This document shows, one piece after another, positions 24,720 to 34,300 of a DNA stretch of 64,000 bases (position 1 is its first letter; each line of letters starts with the position of its first letter). Origin of the DNA: Rhodococcus opacus B4 (GTDB taxonomy: Bacteria; Actinomycetota; Actinomycetes; Mycobacteriales; Mycobacteriaceae); contig NC_012522.1 in the NCBI RefSeq assembly GCF_000010805.1, positions 3,534,001 through 3,598,000 of the forward strand, written 5' to 3'. Under the pieces are notes generated by a model that did not search any database, was not told where the DNA came from, and saw only the letters and a program-made list of their open reading frames with translations. The translations under genes and the position numbers were made by a program.

Positions 24720-25949
24720 TCAGCCGGCGAGAGTGCGAGCCAGTGCGCGTAGGTCGACGGTGTCGTCGGCCTGCTCGGGGGTGAGTGTGCCGCCCGCGCC
24801 CAGGATTTTGCGTACGGTCAGGTGCGTCACCGGGTCATTGATCGATTCGACGGCGGCAAGCTGTTCGCCGTCGAACCGGAAGATGGAGAACTTCGTATCG
24901 GTTCCCCGGATGACGGTGCGATCGGATCGTGCGGCGTGGCCGACGATCTGCAGTTTCGTCCCGAACTGATCGCTCCAGAAGTAGGGGACGGCGCTGTAGG
25001 GCTCACAGTGTCCTCGGATTCGCCGGGCTACATAGCGCGCCTGGTCGACCGCATTCTGTATTGATTCCAAGCGGATTCGGCCGCCGTCGGGTGTGGGAAA
25101 GCTGGCGCAGTCGCCCACCGCGGAGATCGCGGGGTCGCTGGTGGTCAGGCGTTCGTCGACGACGATGCCGTTGGCAGTGTCGAGACCCGCCGCGGCCGCG
25201 AGCCGGTCATTCGGCACGACCCCGATGCCGAGCACGACGACGTCGGCGGCGAGGTGCTGTCCGTCCGAGGTGGTGACCGCGGTGACACGCCCGGCCTCCC
25301 CTTCCACCGTGGAGACCGCGGTGGAACACACCACTCGAACACCCTGCGCGGCGTGCAGCTCGGCGAGATGTGCTGCGGCGGTGGCGGACAGGGCACGGCT
25401 CATCAGGGCGGGCATCGCTTCGAGCACGGTGACGTCGGCGCCGCGTTTGCGGGCGGCGGCCGCAACCTCGAGTCCGATGAAACCACCGCCGACGACCACC
25501 ACCCGACTGCCCGCGTTCAGGTGTTCGCGCAATCGCTCGGCGTCGGTGCGGGTGCGCAATTCCATCACCCCCTCCAGGCTCCGCCCGGGTATGTCGATCG
25601 GCCGGGGTGAGGCGCCGAGCGCCAGGACCAGGTGGTCGTAGTCGATCGCCCGGTCGTCGGCGAGGACGACTCGGCGGCCGGTTCGGTCGATCTGCGTCAC
25701 CGGGACGCCGAGTCGGGTGGTGACACCGTGTTCGGAGTAGAACGCCGGCGCGCGCAGGCTGAGAGCGTCCGACTGCGCCGTGCCTGTGCCCGCAAGGTAG
25801 TCCTTGGAGAGCGGCGGGCGGTGGTACGGCAGATGCGGTTCGTCCCCGATCAGGGACACGGCCCCGGCGAAGCCGGATTCTCGGAGACTAGCCGCGAGAT
25901 GGTGGCCTGCCGTGCCGGCGCCCGCGACGACGACGTGCGGGGTGTTCAC
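24720..25949 (-). CDS. Ferredoxin reductase (FAD, NAD(P)H) of a class I P450 system
   Basis: 409 residues from GTG 25949, overlapping the ferredoxin stop as GTGA. It has the two-dinucleotide fold: FAD motif VVVAGAGTAGHHLAASLRES, PYHRPPLSKDYL, NAD(P)H motif VVVVGGGFIGLEVAAAARK and ISAVGDCASF, followed by an oxidoreductase C-terminal domain. It is of the putidaredoxin-reductase/BphA4 type. It should move electrons from NAD(P)H to the adjacent [2Fe-2S] ferredoxin, which reduces the P450. The frame continues upstream of 25949 only as shadow of the ferredoxin. Confidence 0.9.
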   Translation of the reverse strand: MNTPHVVVAGAGTAGHHLAASLRESGFAGAVSLIGDEPHLPYHRPPLSKDYLAGTGTAQSDALSLRAPAFYSEHGVTTRLGVPVTQIDRTGRRVVLADDRAIDYDHLVLALGASPRPIDIPGRSLEGVMELRTRTDAERLREHLNAGSRVVVVGGGFIGLEVAAAARKRGADVTVLEAMPALMSRALSATAAAHLAELHAAQGVRVVCSTAVSTVEGEAGRVTAVTTSDGQHLAADVVVLGIGVVPNDRLAAAAGLDTANGIVVDERLTTSDPAISAVGDCASFPTPDGGRIRLESIQNAVDQARYVARRIRGHCEPYSAVPYFWSDQFGTKLQIVGHAARSDRTVIRGTDTKFSIFRFDGEQLAAVESINDPVTHLTVRKILGAGGTLTPEQADDTVDLRALARTLAG

Positions 25950-26269
25950 AGCTGCGTCCGCGGGGTTTCGACGATCAGGCCGTCCAAGTCCTCGGACACC
26001 GAGATCTGGCAGGACAGGCGACTGTTCGGCCGGCACGGTTCCGCGGTGGATTCGAGCATGTCCTCCTCCATCTCGCTGCGTCCACCGACCTTCTCCATCC
26101 AGTCCTCGCTCACGTAGACGTGACAGGTCGCGCACATCATCGACCCGCCGCATTCCGCGACGATGCCGGCGACGCCGCCGAGCATTGCGGCCTGCATCAG
26201 GGACGTTCCGGGGTCGGTGTCGACGACATCTTCGGTGCCGTCGTTGTGGAGGAACGTTACTTTCGGCAT
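25946..26269 (-). CDS. [2Fe-2S] ferredoxin, adrenodoxin/putidaredoxin type
   Basis: 107 residues. Cluster ligands Cys40, Cys46, Cys49 and Cys87 are in AECGGSMMCATCHVYV and SRLSCQI, spacing C-x5-C-x2-C-x37-C. An extra Cys79 is not expected to bind the cluster. ATG 26269 begins MPKVTFLHNDGTEDVVD, the usual beta-hairpin start. It lies between the P450 and reductase genes and overlaps the latter by 4 bp, so it is the dedicated electron carrier. Confidence 0.93.
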   Translation of the reverse strand: MPKVTFLHNDGTEDVVDTDPGTSLMQAAMLGGVAGIVAECGGSMMCATCHVYVSEDWMEKVGGRSEMEEDMLESTAEPCRPNSRLSCQISVSEDLDGLIVETPRTQL

Positions 26270-26321
26270 GGCAGTTCTACCTTCACGTGGTGGTTCGGGA
26301 GGTGTTGTGGGCAAACAGATG

Positions 26322-27554
26322 TCAGGCGGTGGCCGGGACGACGCGGTGCGTGGCGAACTGATGCGCTCGCACGGGCAGACTTGCCAGTGCGCGCAGAGTG
26401 TTGTTGAGGGCAGCGGTGGGAGGTCCGGCGAGTTCCCACCGAGAAACCCGCTTGGCCAGCGCCGTCAGTAGTGCTTCGGTTTCCAGGCGGGCGACCATCT
26501 GTCCCGCACACCCGTGGATTCCGGCGCCGAACCCGGTATGCCCGGCCGTGCGGCGGGTGATGTCGAACTCGTCCGGGTTGTTCCACCGATCCGGGTCCCG
26601 GTTCGCCGCGGAGAAGAACACCAGCACCTTCTGATCCGCTGGGATCGTGGTGGAACCCAGCACCGCCTCGGTCGTGGTGGTGCGGAAGAAGCCGATCACC
26701 GGCGAGTCGATACGGACGACCTCATCGAATGCGGACCGGGCAAGCGAGGGGTCTTGCCGCAGCATCTCCCATTGATCGGGATGCTCGGCGAACCTGCGGA
26801 TCGCGAACCCCAGTGCGCTGACAGTGGTGTCGACCCCGGCGGTCAGGAAAGATCTGACCAGCAGACCTGCCTCGTCTTCACTGACCACCCCGGCATCCGC
26901 GGCTTCGAAGATTTTGGCGCCGAAGCCATCCGGTGTCAGGGCGTGCCGAGCGCAGTTGTCGGCCACCCACTGCCGTATGTGTTCCGCTCGGCCCATGGCC
27001 GCCTCGAATCGTTCGTTCCGCGGACCGAGGGAGTCGAACGTGATCCCGCCGTAGGTCAGGAGATTGTCCCGATCGTTCGGCGGCAATCCGAGGGAATCGG
27101 GGAATACCTTCAGGATGTACGCCTGCGCGAGATCGGTGACGGCATCGAATGTCTCGGCGGCAACCAATCGGTCGACGAGCCGGTCCGCTTCGTCAGCGAA
27201 CCGTTCCTGGAGGTCGCGTAGAGCACGAGGGGACAGGATTCGGGTCAAGATGCCGCGCGTCGTGGTGTGCACCGGCGGGTCCACTTCGAGGATGAGACTG
27301 GGTGCGCGCCACGGTTCCTCTGTCTTCAAGTTCGAGTAACCCACACCCGCCGCGTTCGAGAACACCGCCGGGTTCTGCAACACAGCGGTCACCTCACTGT
27401 GCCGAGCGACTCCCCACACCCGATATTTGCGCAAGTAGAAGACCTCCCCCAGGTCGCGTAGCTCCGCGAGATGCGGGAACGGATCGGCGAGGAACTCGTC
27501 CGAGAACGGATCGATATCGGTACCCGGGCAATCGCCGGGTGCTGACTCGGTCAT
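26322..27554 (-). CDS. Cytochrome P450, CYP199A-like
   Basis: 410 residues from ATG 27554 (AAAGGA upstream). Haem-binding Cys349 is in TGFGAGIHGCAGQMVARLE; I-helix TAGVDTTVS near 238-245; ExxR Glu278/Arg281; and FFRTTTTEAVLG. Segments such as EEPWRAPSLILEVDPPVHT, DLAQAYILKVFPDSLGLP and RFNNTLR-like ALNNTLRALASLPV correspond closely to CYP199A enzymes, which O-demethylate or hydroxylate para-substituted benzoates. It is first in a P450-ferredoxin-reductase-NTF2 operon. A substituted benzoate substrate is a family-based inference, supported by the AAHS transporter nearby. Confidence 0.88.
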   Translation of the reverse strand: MTESAPGDCPGTDIDPFSDEFLADPFPHLAELRDLGEVFYLRKYRVWGVARHSEVTAVLQNPAVFSNAAGVGYSNLKTEEPWRAPSLILEVDPPVHTTTRGILTRILSPRALRDLQERFADEADRLVDRLVAAETFDAVTDLAQAYILKVFPDSLGLPPNDRDNLLTYGGITFDSLGPRNERFEAAMGRAEHIRQWVADNCARHALTPDGFGAKIFEAADAGVVSEDEAGLLVRSFLTAGVDTTVSALGFAIRRFAEHPDQWEMLRQDPSLARSAFDEVVRIDSPVIGFFRTTTTEAVLGSTTIPADQKVLVFFSAANRDPDRWNNPDEFDITRRTAGHTGFGAGIHGCAGQMVARLETEALLTALAKRVSRWELAGPPTAALNNTLRALASLPVRAHQFATHRVVPATA

Positions 27555-27732
27555 ACAAGTCCTTTCGTAGGCAATCGGAGGCTCGGGACGGCTGGGCGTT
27601 GCGCGAGAGCAGGCATGTCTGACGGGCGGCCTGCCTCGATCCGTTGGTGTTTGCGGCAACAGCCTCCGCGTGACTCGGTCCGCGGCGCGTCACATTCCAG
27701 CCCTTTATGTGATGCCACTCACGCTAAGATCT

Positions 27733-27744
27733 AACTTATAAGTT
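27733..27744. promoter_or_regulatory. Palindromic operator candidate between P450 and gntR genes
   Basis: AACTTATAAGTT is a perfect 12-bp palindrome in an AT-rich patch of the 262-bp divergent region, 72 bp before the gntR start. It probably overlaps a promoter and is the likely binding site of the adjacent regulator. Confidence 0.5.
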
Positions 27745-27816
27745 GTCAAGATATGAGCTTGCGGATCTTCTTCGTGTGAAGGCGGCGCTACGATATAACC
27801 GATCTCAGGAGGGGAC

Positions 27817-28542
27817 GTGGCACGCACAGAGTCGATGCGATCGGTGGCCGGTCGCAAGGTGTCGGCGGTCGATCTCGTATTGCAGGAGATTCGCCGAGCC
27901 ATTCTGAGTGGGGAACTCGCCCCGGGCCAGCCGTTCACAGTGCCGGCACTGACCGATCGGCTCGGCGTCAGCCACGTCCCGGTACGAGAGGCGCTCCGCA
28001 CTCTCGAAGCGCAAGGCCTGGTGTCCCTCAGCCCCTCCCGTAGTGCGGTCGTCGCTCCGCTCGATCCCGACGATCTTCGAAACATCTTCCGGATCCGACT
28101 GCGGCTCGAACCCGAACTCGCCGCCCTCTCGGCGGCAAAGCGTTCCGACAGCGACCTCGGTGAACTCGGTGAGCTCGTGCAAGAGACCTTCTCCGCCAAG
28201 TCGGAAGACACCCATTGGGAGCTGCACCGGCGATTCCACACCGCGCTGATCAGTCCCGCCGCCAACGAATGGGATCTGCGCGTCCTCGAGCCGCTGTGGG
28301 ACGCTGCCGAACGCTACATCCGAATCGTGTTCGAGCCGTTCGAAGCCGCCCACGTGACGGTGGAGCAGCGAGAACGCATCCACGACGAGCTGGTCACCGC
28401 CGCCGAGAGCCGAGATCCCGAACAGATCCGTGACGAGCTTCGCCGGCATCTGGAGTTGAACCTCGCCACCACCTTGGAACTGATGGGTTCCATCGTCCCA
28501 GCCGGCACGTCGTCATGGCTCACGCAGCACGAACCGGCCTGA
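27817..28542 (+). CDS. GntR-family regulator (FadR/FCD type)
   Basis: 241 residues from GTG 27817 behind AGGAGG. Winged helix: VDLVLQEIRRAILSGELAPG, LTDRLGVSHVPVREALRTLE, GLVSLSPSRSAVVAPL; FCD domain with a likely metal/ligand set around ELHRRFHTALISPAANEW and ELRRHLELN. It is divergent from the P450 operon, which it probably represses until an aromatic acid binds. It converges on the MFS gene across a hairpin at 28552-28579. Confidence 0.88.
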   Translation: MARTESMRSVAGRKVSAVDLVLQEIRRAILSGELAPGQPFTVPALTDRLGVSHVPVREALRTLEAQGLVSLSPSRSAVVAPLDPDDLRNIFRIRLRLEPELAALSAAKRSDSDLGELGELVQETFSAKSEDTHWELHRRFHTALISPAANEWDLRVLEPLWDAAERYIRIVFEPFEAAHVTVEQRERIHDELVTAAESRDPEQIRDELRRHLELNLATTLELMGSIVPAGTSSWLTQHEPA

Positions 28543-28551
28543 GTACCCGCC

Positions 28552-28579
28552 CGCCCGTCACGGCCGATCCCGACGGGCG
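28552..28579. terminator. Hairpin between convergent genes
   Basis: CGCCCGTC (28552-28559) and GACGGGCG (28572-28579) form an 8-bp perfect GC-rich stem with a 12-base loop, ten bases after the gntR stop and 17 before the MFS stop. There is no T-tract; probably a bidirectional terminator. Confidence 0.55.
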
Positions 28580-28595
28580 AGCAAGCCACTCGGTT

Positions 28596-29948
28596 CTACT
28601 GTGAGAGCGTTCGGGCCTGGACGTCCCCGGGGCTCGTGCCGGCGACGACCGCGACGTGCGGAACCGGCATCTTGATCGCTGCGACGAGGACGGCGCCGAT
28701 CAGGAGTGGGATGGCGAACAGGATGAACAGCGACGACGGTGTCCAGGACCGGTCGATCAGCACGCCGGCGAGGATCGGGGAGATGATGGCACCGAGCCGA
28801 CCGACCGCCGACGCCCAACCGACGGCAGTGGCTCGGACGGAGGTCGGATAGCAGTCCGGGGCGAGCGCGTAGAGACCGGTGGCGCTGGCGTTGACGAAGA
28901 CACCGACCGCGACCGCCGCGAGGAGTGCGGTGGCGAGGCTGCCCAGCGCCGTGCTCATCGCGAGGAAGGAAACACTCGCACCGACGAGCGCCGCGATCGT
29001 CAGGATTCGACTGGTCACCACGATCGCGAGGACACTGAACGTCAGAGTGGCTGCCGCGCCGCCGAGGTTGAGGAGCATTCCGCCGCTGATGCCCTGCTGG
29101 GCGGACAACCCGCTCTGCTGCAGCAGCTTCGGGGTCCAGCTGGCGGCGAAGTAGAACGCCGCCATCATGATGAAGAAGGCGGATCCGAGGAGCAGCGACC
29201 GGATGCCGTTGCGCCCGCTGAAGATCGCCGCCTTCATGCCCTGACCGGCCTGCGGCTCCGGTGCCGGCAGCGCCTCGATCGGGGCCAGTCCCATCTTCGG
29301 CAGGGTGGCGTTGATCGTCTCGAGCGCCCCCGCGGGACGGCGCACCAGCAGGTAGTCGATCGATTCGGGCATCCGCGCGTAGACGAGTACGAGCAGCAGG
29401 AAGGTCAGGACTGCGCCGGCGATGAAGCTGGCGCGCCAGCTGAACGTGGAGGTGAGAAGCGCAGCGACCAGACCGCCGATCATGCCGCCCAGCGGTAACC
29501 CCGTGGTGTACAGGGCGATCATGGTGCCCCGGCGTCGGCGAGGAGAGAACTCGGCGGTCAGTACCGGCAGGCTCGCAACGAGCCCTCCGATGCCGAGCCC
29601 CGTCAGTAGTCGGCACACCCCGAGTTGCGTGAAGCTCGTCGTGATCGACGCCAGCGCCATCGTCACGGACACGAGGAGCAGGCACGCCAATGTCAGCGGC
29701 CGCCGCCCGGTGCGGTCGGCCAGGGGCGCGATGAATGCCGACCCCAGCGCCATGCCCACCAGGGCGCTACTGAGCAGCAACCCGGTCTCCGAGCCGCTGA
29801 GCGCGAACTCCTGTGCGACACCGGATGCCGCGAACGCCATCAGCAACAGGTCGTAACCTTCGGACAGGACGATCGCGAGGCAGATCCCCACGACCATGAC
29901 CTGATATTTGCTCATCGGAGCTTGATCGATGGATTCTCGAATGGACAT
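28596..29948 (-). CDS. MFS transporter, aromatic acid:H+ symporter (AAHS) family
   Basis: 450 residues from ATG 29948 (GAAGGG upstream), the usual AAHS length. SEGYDLLLMAFAASGVAQEF carries the family GYD; GMALGSAFIAPLADRTGRRP, RLLTGLGIGGLVASLPVLTAEF and APDCYPTSVRATAVGWASAVGR follow, and about twelve TM segments are evident. It should import an aromatic carboxylate with protons. Adjacent to the CYP199A-like operon and its regulator, it is the likely uptake system for that P450's substrate. A paralogue is at 9863-11113. Confidence 0.87.
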   Translation of the reverse strand: MSIRESIDQAPMSKYQVMVVGICLAIVLSEGYDLLLMAFAASGVAQEFALSGSETGLLLSSALVGMALGSAFIAPLADRTGRRPLTLACLLLVSVTMALASITTSFTQLGVCRLLTGLGIGGLVASLPVLTAEFSPRRRRGTMIALYTTGLPLGGMIGGLVAALLTSTFSWRASFIAGAVLTFLLLVLVYARMPESIDYLLVRRPAGALETINATLPKMGLAPIEALPAPEPQAGQGMKAAIFSGRNGIRSLLLGSAFFIMMAAFYFAASWTPKLLQQSGLSAQQGISGGMLLNLGGAAATLTFSVLAIVVTSRILTIAALVGASVSFLAMSTALGSLATALLAAVAVGVFVNASATGLYALAPDCYPTSVRATAVGWASAVGRLGAIISPILAGVLIDRSWTPSSLFILFAIPLLIGAVLVAAIKMPVPHVAVVAGTSPGDVQARTLSQ

Positions 29949-30367
29949 GGAGGGACCCTTCTGGTCGCCGAAAAGAATTGTGGGATAGGGGTTGTCGGCG
30001 CTCACCCGTCACGTTGCGCGCAGGTGAGCAGAATCAGCGAGGCATGGTAGGTGAGCACAGGTGTGGACGGCCGCCGGGAACGGCAAGTCCACCTTCAGGA
30101 CCGGCCCATCGCCGCGACTCTCCTGTGTGTCGTGGCTGACATCCGTTCGCTGTTGTTACCTGGCTCACTACCAGTGAGACTCACGCTAGGGACGGCAACG
30201 CTCGACGAATAGCCGCATTGCGATATCGATCGTCCAGTACGCGAACTGACCCCGCGGCAGAATTCCCGTCGCACCCCGCGGCGGAGCGGGCGGCGCTCCG
30301 CATTCTCCAAACCTGCTGCACATTGCCATGTTTCGAGGTCGCGGCGCAGGGTGCCGCACCCCGCCGG
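29949..30367. other. Intergenic region with an inverted repeat
   Basis: About 420 bp with no convincing coding sequence. It contains CTCACT-ACC-AGTGAG at 30164-30178, a 6-bp perfect inverted repeat about 215 bp upstream of the MFS start that could be an operator. Nothing else stands out. Confidence 0.4.
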
Positions 30368-31114
30368 TCAGCTACCGAAGGGTGATGCGCTGTTGGAGTA
30401 CCGCGCGAAGTCGCCCTGCGCCCCGCTGTAGACGTTGAGGTCGACGTCGCCGTTGACGCCGGGGATGCGGCCGGTGCTGGTGTACTGCCAGAACGTCCAG
30501 TTGCTCCAGCCGCCGGGGAGGGGGCCGGGCGTGTTCTGACCGTTGTAGTCGGCGATCCACAGCGGGTATCCGGCGAACTCGTTGGTGTTCGCCATCGCCG
30601 TCCGCCAGAAGTTCGGGTAGGTGTAGATGATCGGCTGACGCCCGGTGAGCGATTGGACCGTGTCGAGGTAGCGATGCGTCCAGTCGATCAGCGCGGCGGG
30701 CGGCAGCCCGGCGGAATGCTCGATGTCGAGGACCGGGGGCATGTCACCCGGACCGTTGATGCCGAGGACCACGGTCGAGTAGAACGCGGCCTGCGCTTCC
30801 GGCGACTGGGTGGGGTCCGCGTAGTGGTAGGCGCCCCGGGCGACTCCTGCCACGCGCATGGCGAGGCAGTCCTGGACGAAGTACGGATTGACGTAGTTGA
30901 GGCTCTCGGTGGCTTTGACCATAGCGAAGTCGTGGCCGGCGTTGCGGACGGAGAACCAGTCGATCGGGGACCCGCCCGGGTGTTGCCACGACGCCACGTC
31001 CGGCCCTCGGACGGGCTCGGCTGCGGCGTGCCCCGGCACCGCGGCCGCGAGTGCACCGGCGAGCAGTAGCGGTGCGATCTTGGAGAACCTTCGGACCTTC
31101 ACCCCGATAGCCAT
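30368..31114 (-). CDS. Secreted GH25 lysozyme-like muramidase
   Basis: 248 residues from ATG 31114. A signal peptide with AALAAAVPGHAAAEP gives an AxA-type cleavage site. The GH25 barrel is recognisable: PDVASWQHPGGSPIDW, FAMVKATESLNYVNPYFVQD, ARGAYHYADP, PPVLDIEHS (catalytic DxE) and FWQYTSTGRIPGVNGDVDLNVY near the end. It should cleave the MurNAc-GlcNAc bond of peptidoglycan outside the cell, for wall remodelling or competition. It is divergent from the NRPS gene and shares its 241-bp upstream region. Confidence 0.9.
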   Translation of the reverse strand: MAIGVKVRRFSKIAPLLLAGALAAAVPGHAAAEPVRGPDVASWQHPGGSPIDWFSVRNAGHDFAMVKATESLNYVNPYFVQDCLAMRVAGVARGAYHYADPTQSPEAQAAFYSTVVLGINGPGDMPPVLDIEHSAGLPPAALIDWTHRYLDTVQSLTGRQPIIYTYPNFWRTAMANTNEFAGYPLWIADYNGQNTPGPLPGGWSNWTFWQYTSTGRIPGVNGDVDLNVYSGAQGDFARYSNSASPFGS

Positions 31115-31261
31115 GCGCCCGAGGGTAGTGGTTGCGGCGTCCGAGTTCCGGTCAACGGAGAGGGTTGCCGGGACCCCGGACAGAAAACCATCCCCCTGGT
31201 CCGTTTTGTCCAAAAATTTGACCACCACGGTAGGTTATGCGACTCTTCCCTAGTCAGATCC

Positions 31262-31280
31262 ATAGGTTACCCAAACCTAA
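31262..31280 (+). promoter_or_regulatory. IdeR/DtxR-type iron box upstream of the NRPS
   Basis: ATAGGTTACCCAAACCTAA fits the mycobacterial IdeR consensus TWAGGTWAGSCTWACCTWA at 16 of 19 positions by eye, with both half-sites TAGGTT and AACCTA intact at the correct 5-bp spacing. TAGGTT could also be the -10, giving a leader of about 80 bases before the TTG start at 31356. This predicts repression under iron-replete conditions. Confidence 0.75.
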
Positions 31281-31355
31281 CTTGAGTTTTTCCCGTAGTC
31301 GGTCCCCGGAGCACGAGTCGTCACCCGCTGCTCCCAGCAGATAAGAGAACGACCC

Positions 31356-34300
31356 TTGGAACCGGCAGAATTCGCGGCTGGTAGCCCCGCCCGCACCGAG
31401 ACCAGTGCCAGCGACGACGCTGTGCGCCCCTTCGCACTGACCGCCGCTCAGCGCGGGATCTGGTTTGCCCAGCACCTGATGGGCGACGTGCCGATCACGA
31501 TCGCGCAGTACGTCGACATCGAGGGCGAACTGGACGTCGACGCGCTGCGACGTGCAGGTCAAGCTGCTGCCCGCGAAATCGGCAGCGGCATGCTCCGCAT
31601 CGTCGAGGTCGACGGCGAGCCCTTCCAGACGGTCGACTTCACCCTCGACGACGGCGTCGAGCACCACGACTTCCGCACCGAGCCGGACCCCCACGCCGCC
31701 GCCGTGCGCTGGATGCGCGCCGACTACACCGCGCCGCTCGACCTGCTCTCGGACCGGCTGATTCGCGGCGCGACGCTGCAGATCGGCGAGAACCGCCACC
31801 TCTGGTACTGCCGCATCCACCACATCGCGCTCGACGGGTACGGCGCGATGAGGTTCATGAACCGCGCCGCCGAGTTGTACACGGCCGAGGTCCGGGGCGA
31901 GCAACCGACGGCAGCGGTGGCAGGCGACCTCCGGGACGTCTCGGCCGCCGAGGACACGTACCGAGGCTCGTCCCGGTTCCACTCCGACCGCGACTACTGG
32001 GCCACCCGCTCCCGGGACCTTCCCGCCCCGACCGGCCTCTCCGGCCGCAGCGCCCCCGCGCAGGCCCGGTCGCGGTGGCACGGCGGGCCGGTGCCCAGCG
32101 GCATCGCCCGAGCGGTGGACGGGGCCGTCGAGCGCCTCGACTCCGCCTTCGCCGCCGTCGCCGTGGCCGCGACCGCCGCGTTCGTCGCCCGGATGACCGG
32201 TTCCGACGACGTCGTCCTCAGCCTGCCCGTGTCGGCCCGCACCAACGCCGTGCTGCGCCGGTCGGGCGGCATGGTGTCCAACGTGGTGCCGTTGCGGGTG
32301 TCGATCACCCCGGACACGACGGTCGCCGCGCTGGTAGCCGCGGTGCAACTCGAGCTCACCGGTGCGCTCCGGCACCAGCGGTACCGGAGCGAGGACATCC
32401 GGCGCGACGCCGGCGCCGCCCGGGATCAGCGGGGGTTCTTCGGTCCCGCGATCAACATCATGAACTTCCACACCGAGATCACCCTCGGCGAGCTCACCGG
32501 ACAGTTCCACGTGCTGTCGACGGGACCGGTCGAGGACCTCTCCGTCAACCTCTACCCGAGTGTCGCGGGGAGTTCTTCGCGCATCGATTTCGAGGCGAAC
32601 CCGGCCCTGTACGGCGAGGGGGAACTTGCCGGGCACCATACGCGCTTCCTCGACCTCCTGGCCCGGGTCGCCGACGCGGATCCGGACGCCCGGGTCGCCG
32701 CTCTCGACGTGCTGACCGCGGACGAGCACGCGCGACTCGTGCCCGCGGCCGGCCCGCTGGCACCCGCCCCGACGCTGCTCGCCGACCTGTTCGGCGCGGG
32801 GGTCCGCGCGAACCCGGACGGCGCGGCGCTGATCCTCGACGGCACCGCGGTCGGCTACCGCGAACTCGACGAGCGCAGCTCCGCGCTCGCACGTCTGCTG
32901 CTCACCCGCGGGGTGGGCCCCGGCGACTTCGTGGCCGTGTCGTTCACCCGGTCCGTCGAGTCCGTGGTGGCGGTGTGGGCCACGGCGAAGTCGGGCGCCG
33001 CCTTCGTCCCCGTCGACCCGGCCTACCCGTCCGAGCGCATCGCGCACATGCTGTCCGACTCCGGCGTGACCCTGGGGCTCACGGCGACCGCGCAGCGCGA
33101 CGTGCTTCCGGGAACCGCCGTCGACTGGCTCGCCCTCGACGACCCCGCGCTCACGTCGGCCTGCGCGGAGATGCCGGTCTTCCCCGTGACGGACGCCGAC
33201 CGTCCGGCGCCACTGATGCCGCAGCATCCGGCGTACATGATCTACACGTCCGGCTCGACAGGTACGCCGAAGGGCGTGGTGGTCACGCACACCGGACTCG
33301 CCACGTTCGCCGCGTCGGCCCGTCCCGAACTCGGTGTGACGCACCGGTCGCGGGTGCTGCGCTTCTCCTCGTCGAGTTTCGACGCGTCCGTGTTCGAGAT
33401 GGTGCAGGCGTTCAGCGCCGGCGCAGCGATGGTGATCGCACCTCCCGACGTGTACGGCGGCGAGAGCCTCACGGCGCTGCTGCGCTCGCAGCGGGTCACC
33501 CACATCATCAGTGCGCCCGCGGTATTGGGAACGGTGGACACCACCGGCCTCGACTCACTCGAGGCCGTGGTCGTCGGCGGCGACGTGTGCCCACCGGATC
33601 TCGTCGAGCGTTTCGGCGCCCGCTGCCGCCTCTACAACAGCTACGGCCCCACCGAGTCGACGATCGTCATCACGATGACGGATCCGCAGACCGACCCCGC
33701 GGCGATCACCATCGGCCGTCCGATGCAGGGCGCACGCGCACTCGTCCTGGACCGCTGGCTGCGGCCGGTGCCGCGCGGAGTGACGGGAGAGCTGTATCTC
33801 GGTGGCCCCGGACTCGCCGAGGGATATCACGACCGATCCGGTCTGACGGCATCGCGTTTCGTCGCCGACCCGTTCCCCGCGGACCCCGGCGACCGCCTGT
33901 ACCGCACCGGCGACCTCGTGCGGTGGAGCCGCGGCGACAGTCCTGTCCTCGAGTACGTGGGGCGCAGCGACTTCCAGGTGCAACTGCACGGGCTGCGTAT
34001 CGAACTCGGCGAGATCGACGCGGTGCTGTCGGCGCACGAGTCGGTGGACTTCGCCGTGTCCGCCGTGCACGAACGCGACGGCGGCACACCGGTACTGGTG
34101 TCGTACGTGCGGATCCGGCCGGATCACCGTTTCGATCCCGCCGCGCTGGCCGCGTTCGCCGGTGAGTTCCTCCCCGCGCACATGGTGCCGTCGCTGACCG
34201 TGCCGCTCGACACGATCCCGCTGACACCCGCGGGCAAGGTGGATCGCAGCGCCCTGCCCGCGCCCGAGTTCGGCACCACCGTATTCCGCGCGCCGTCCAC

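Noticed and set aside
25946-27554. Ferredoxin and P450 considered as part of the NRPS pathway.
   Set aside because: They form a tight operon with their own reductase and regulator and lie beyond an AAHS transporter and a lysozyme gene on the other strand.
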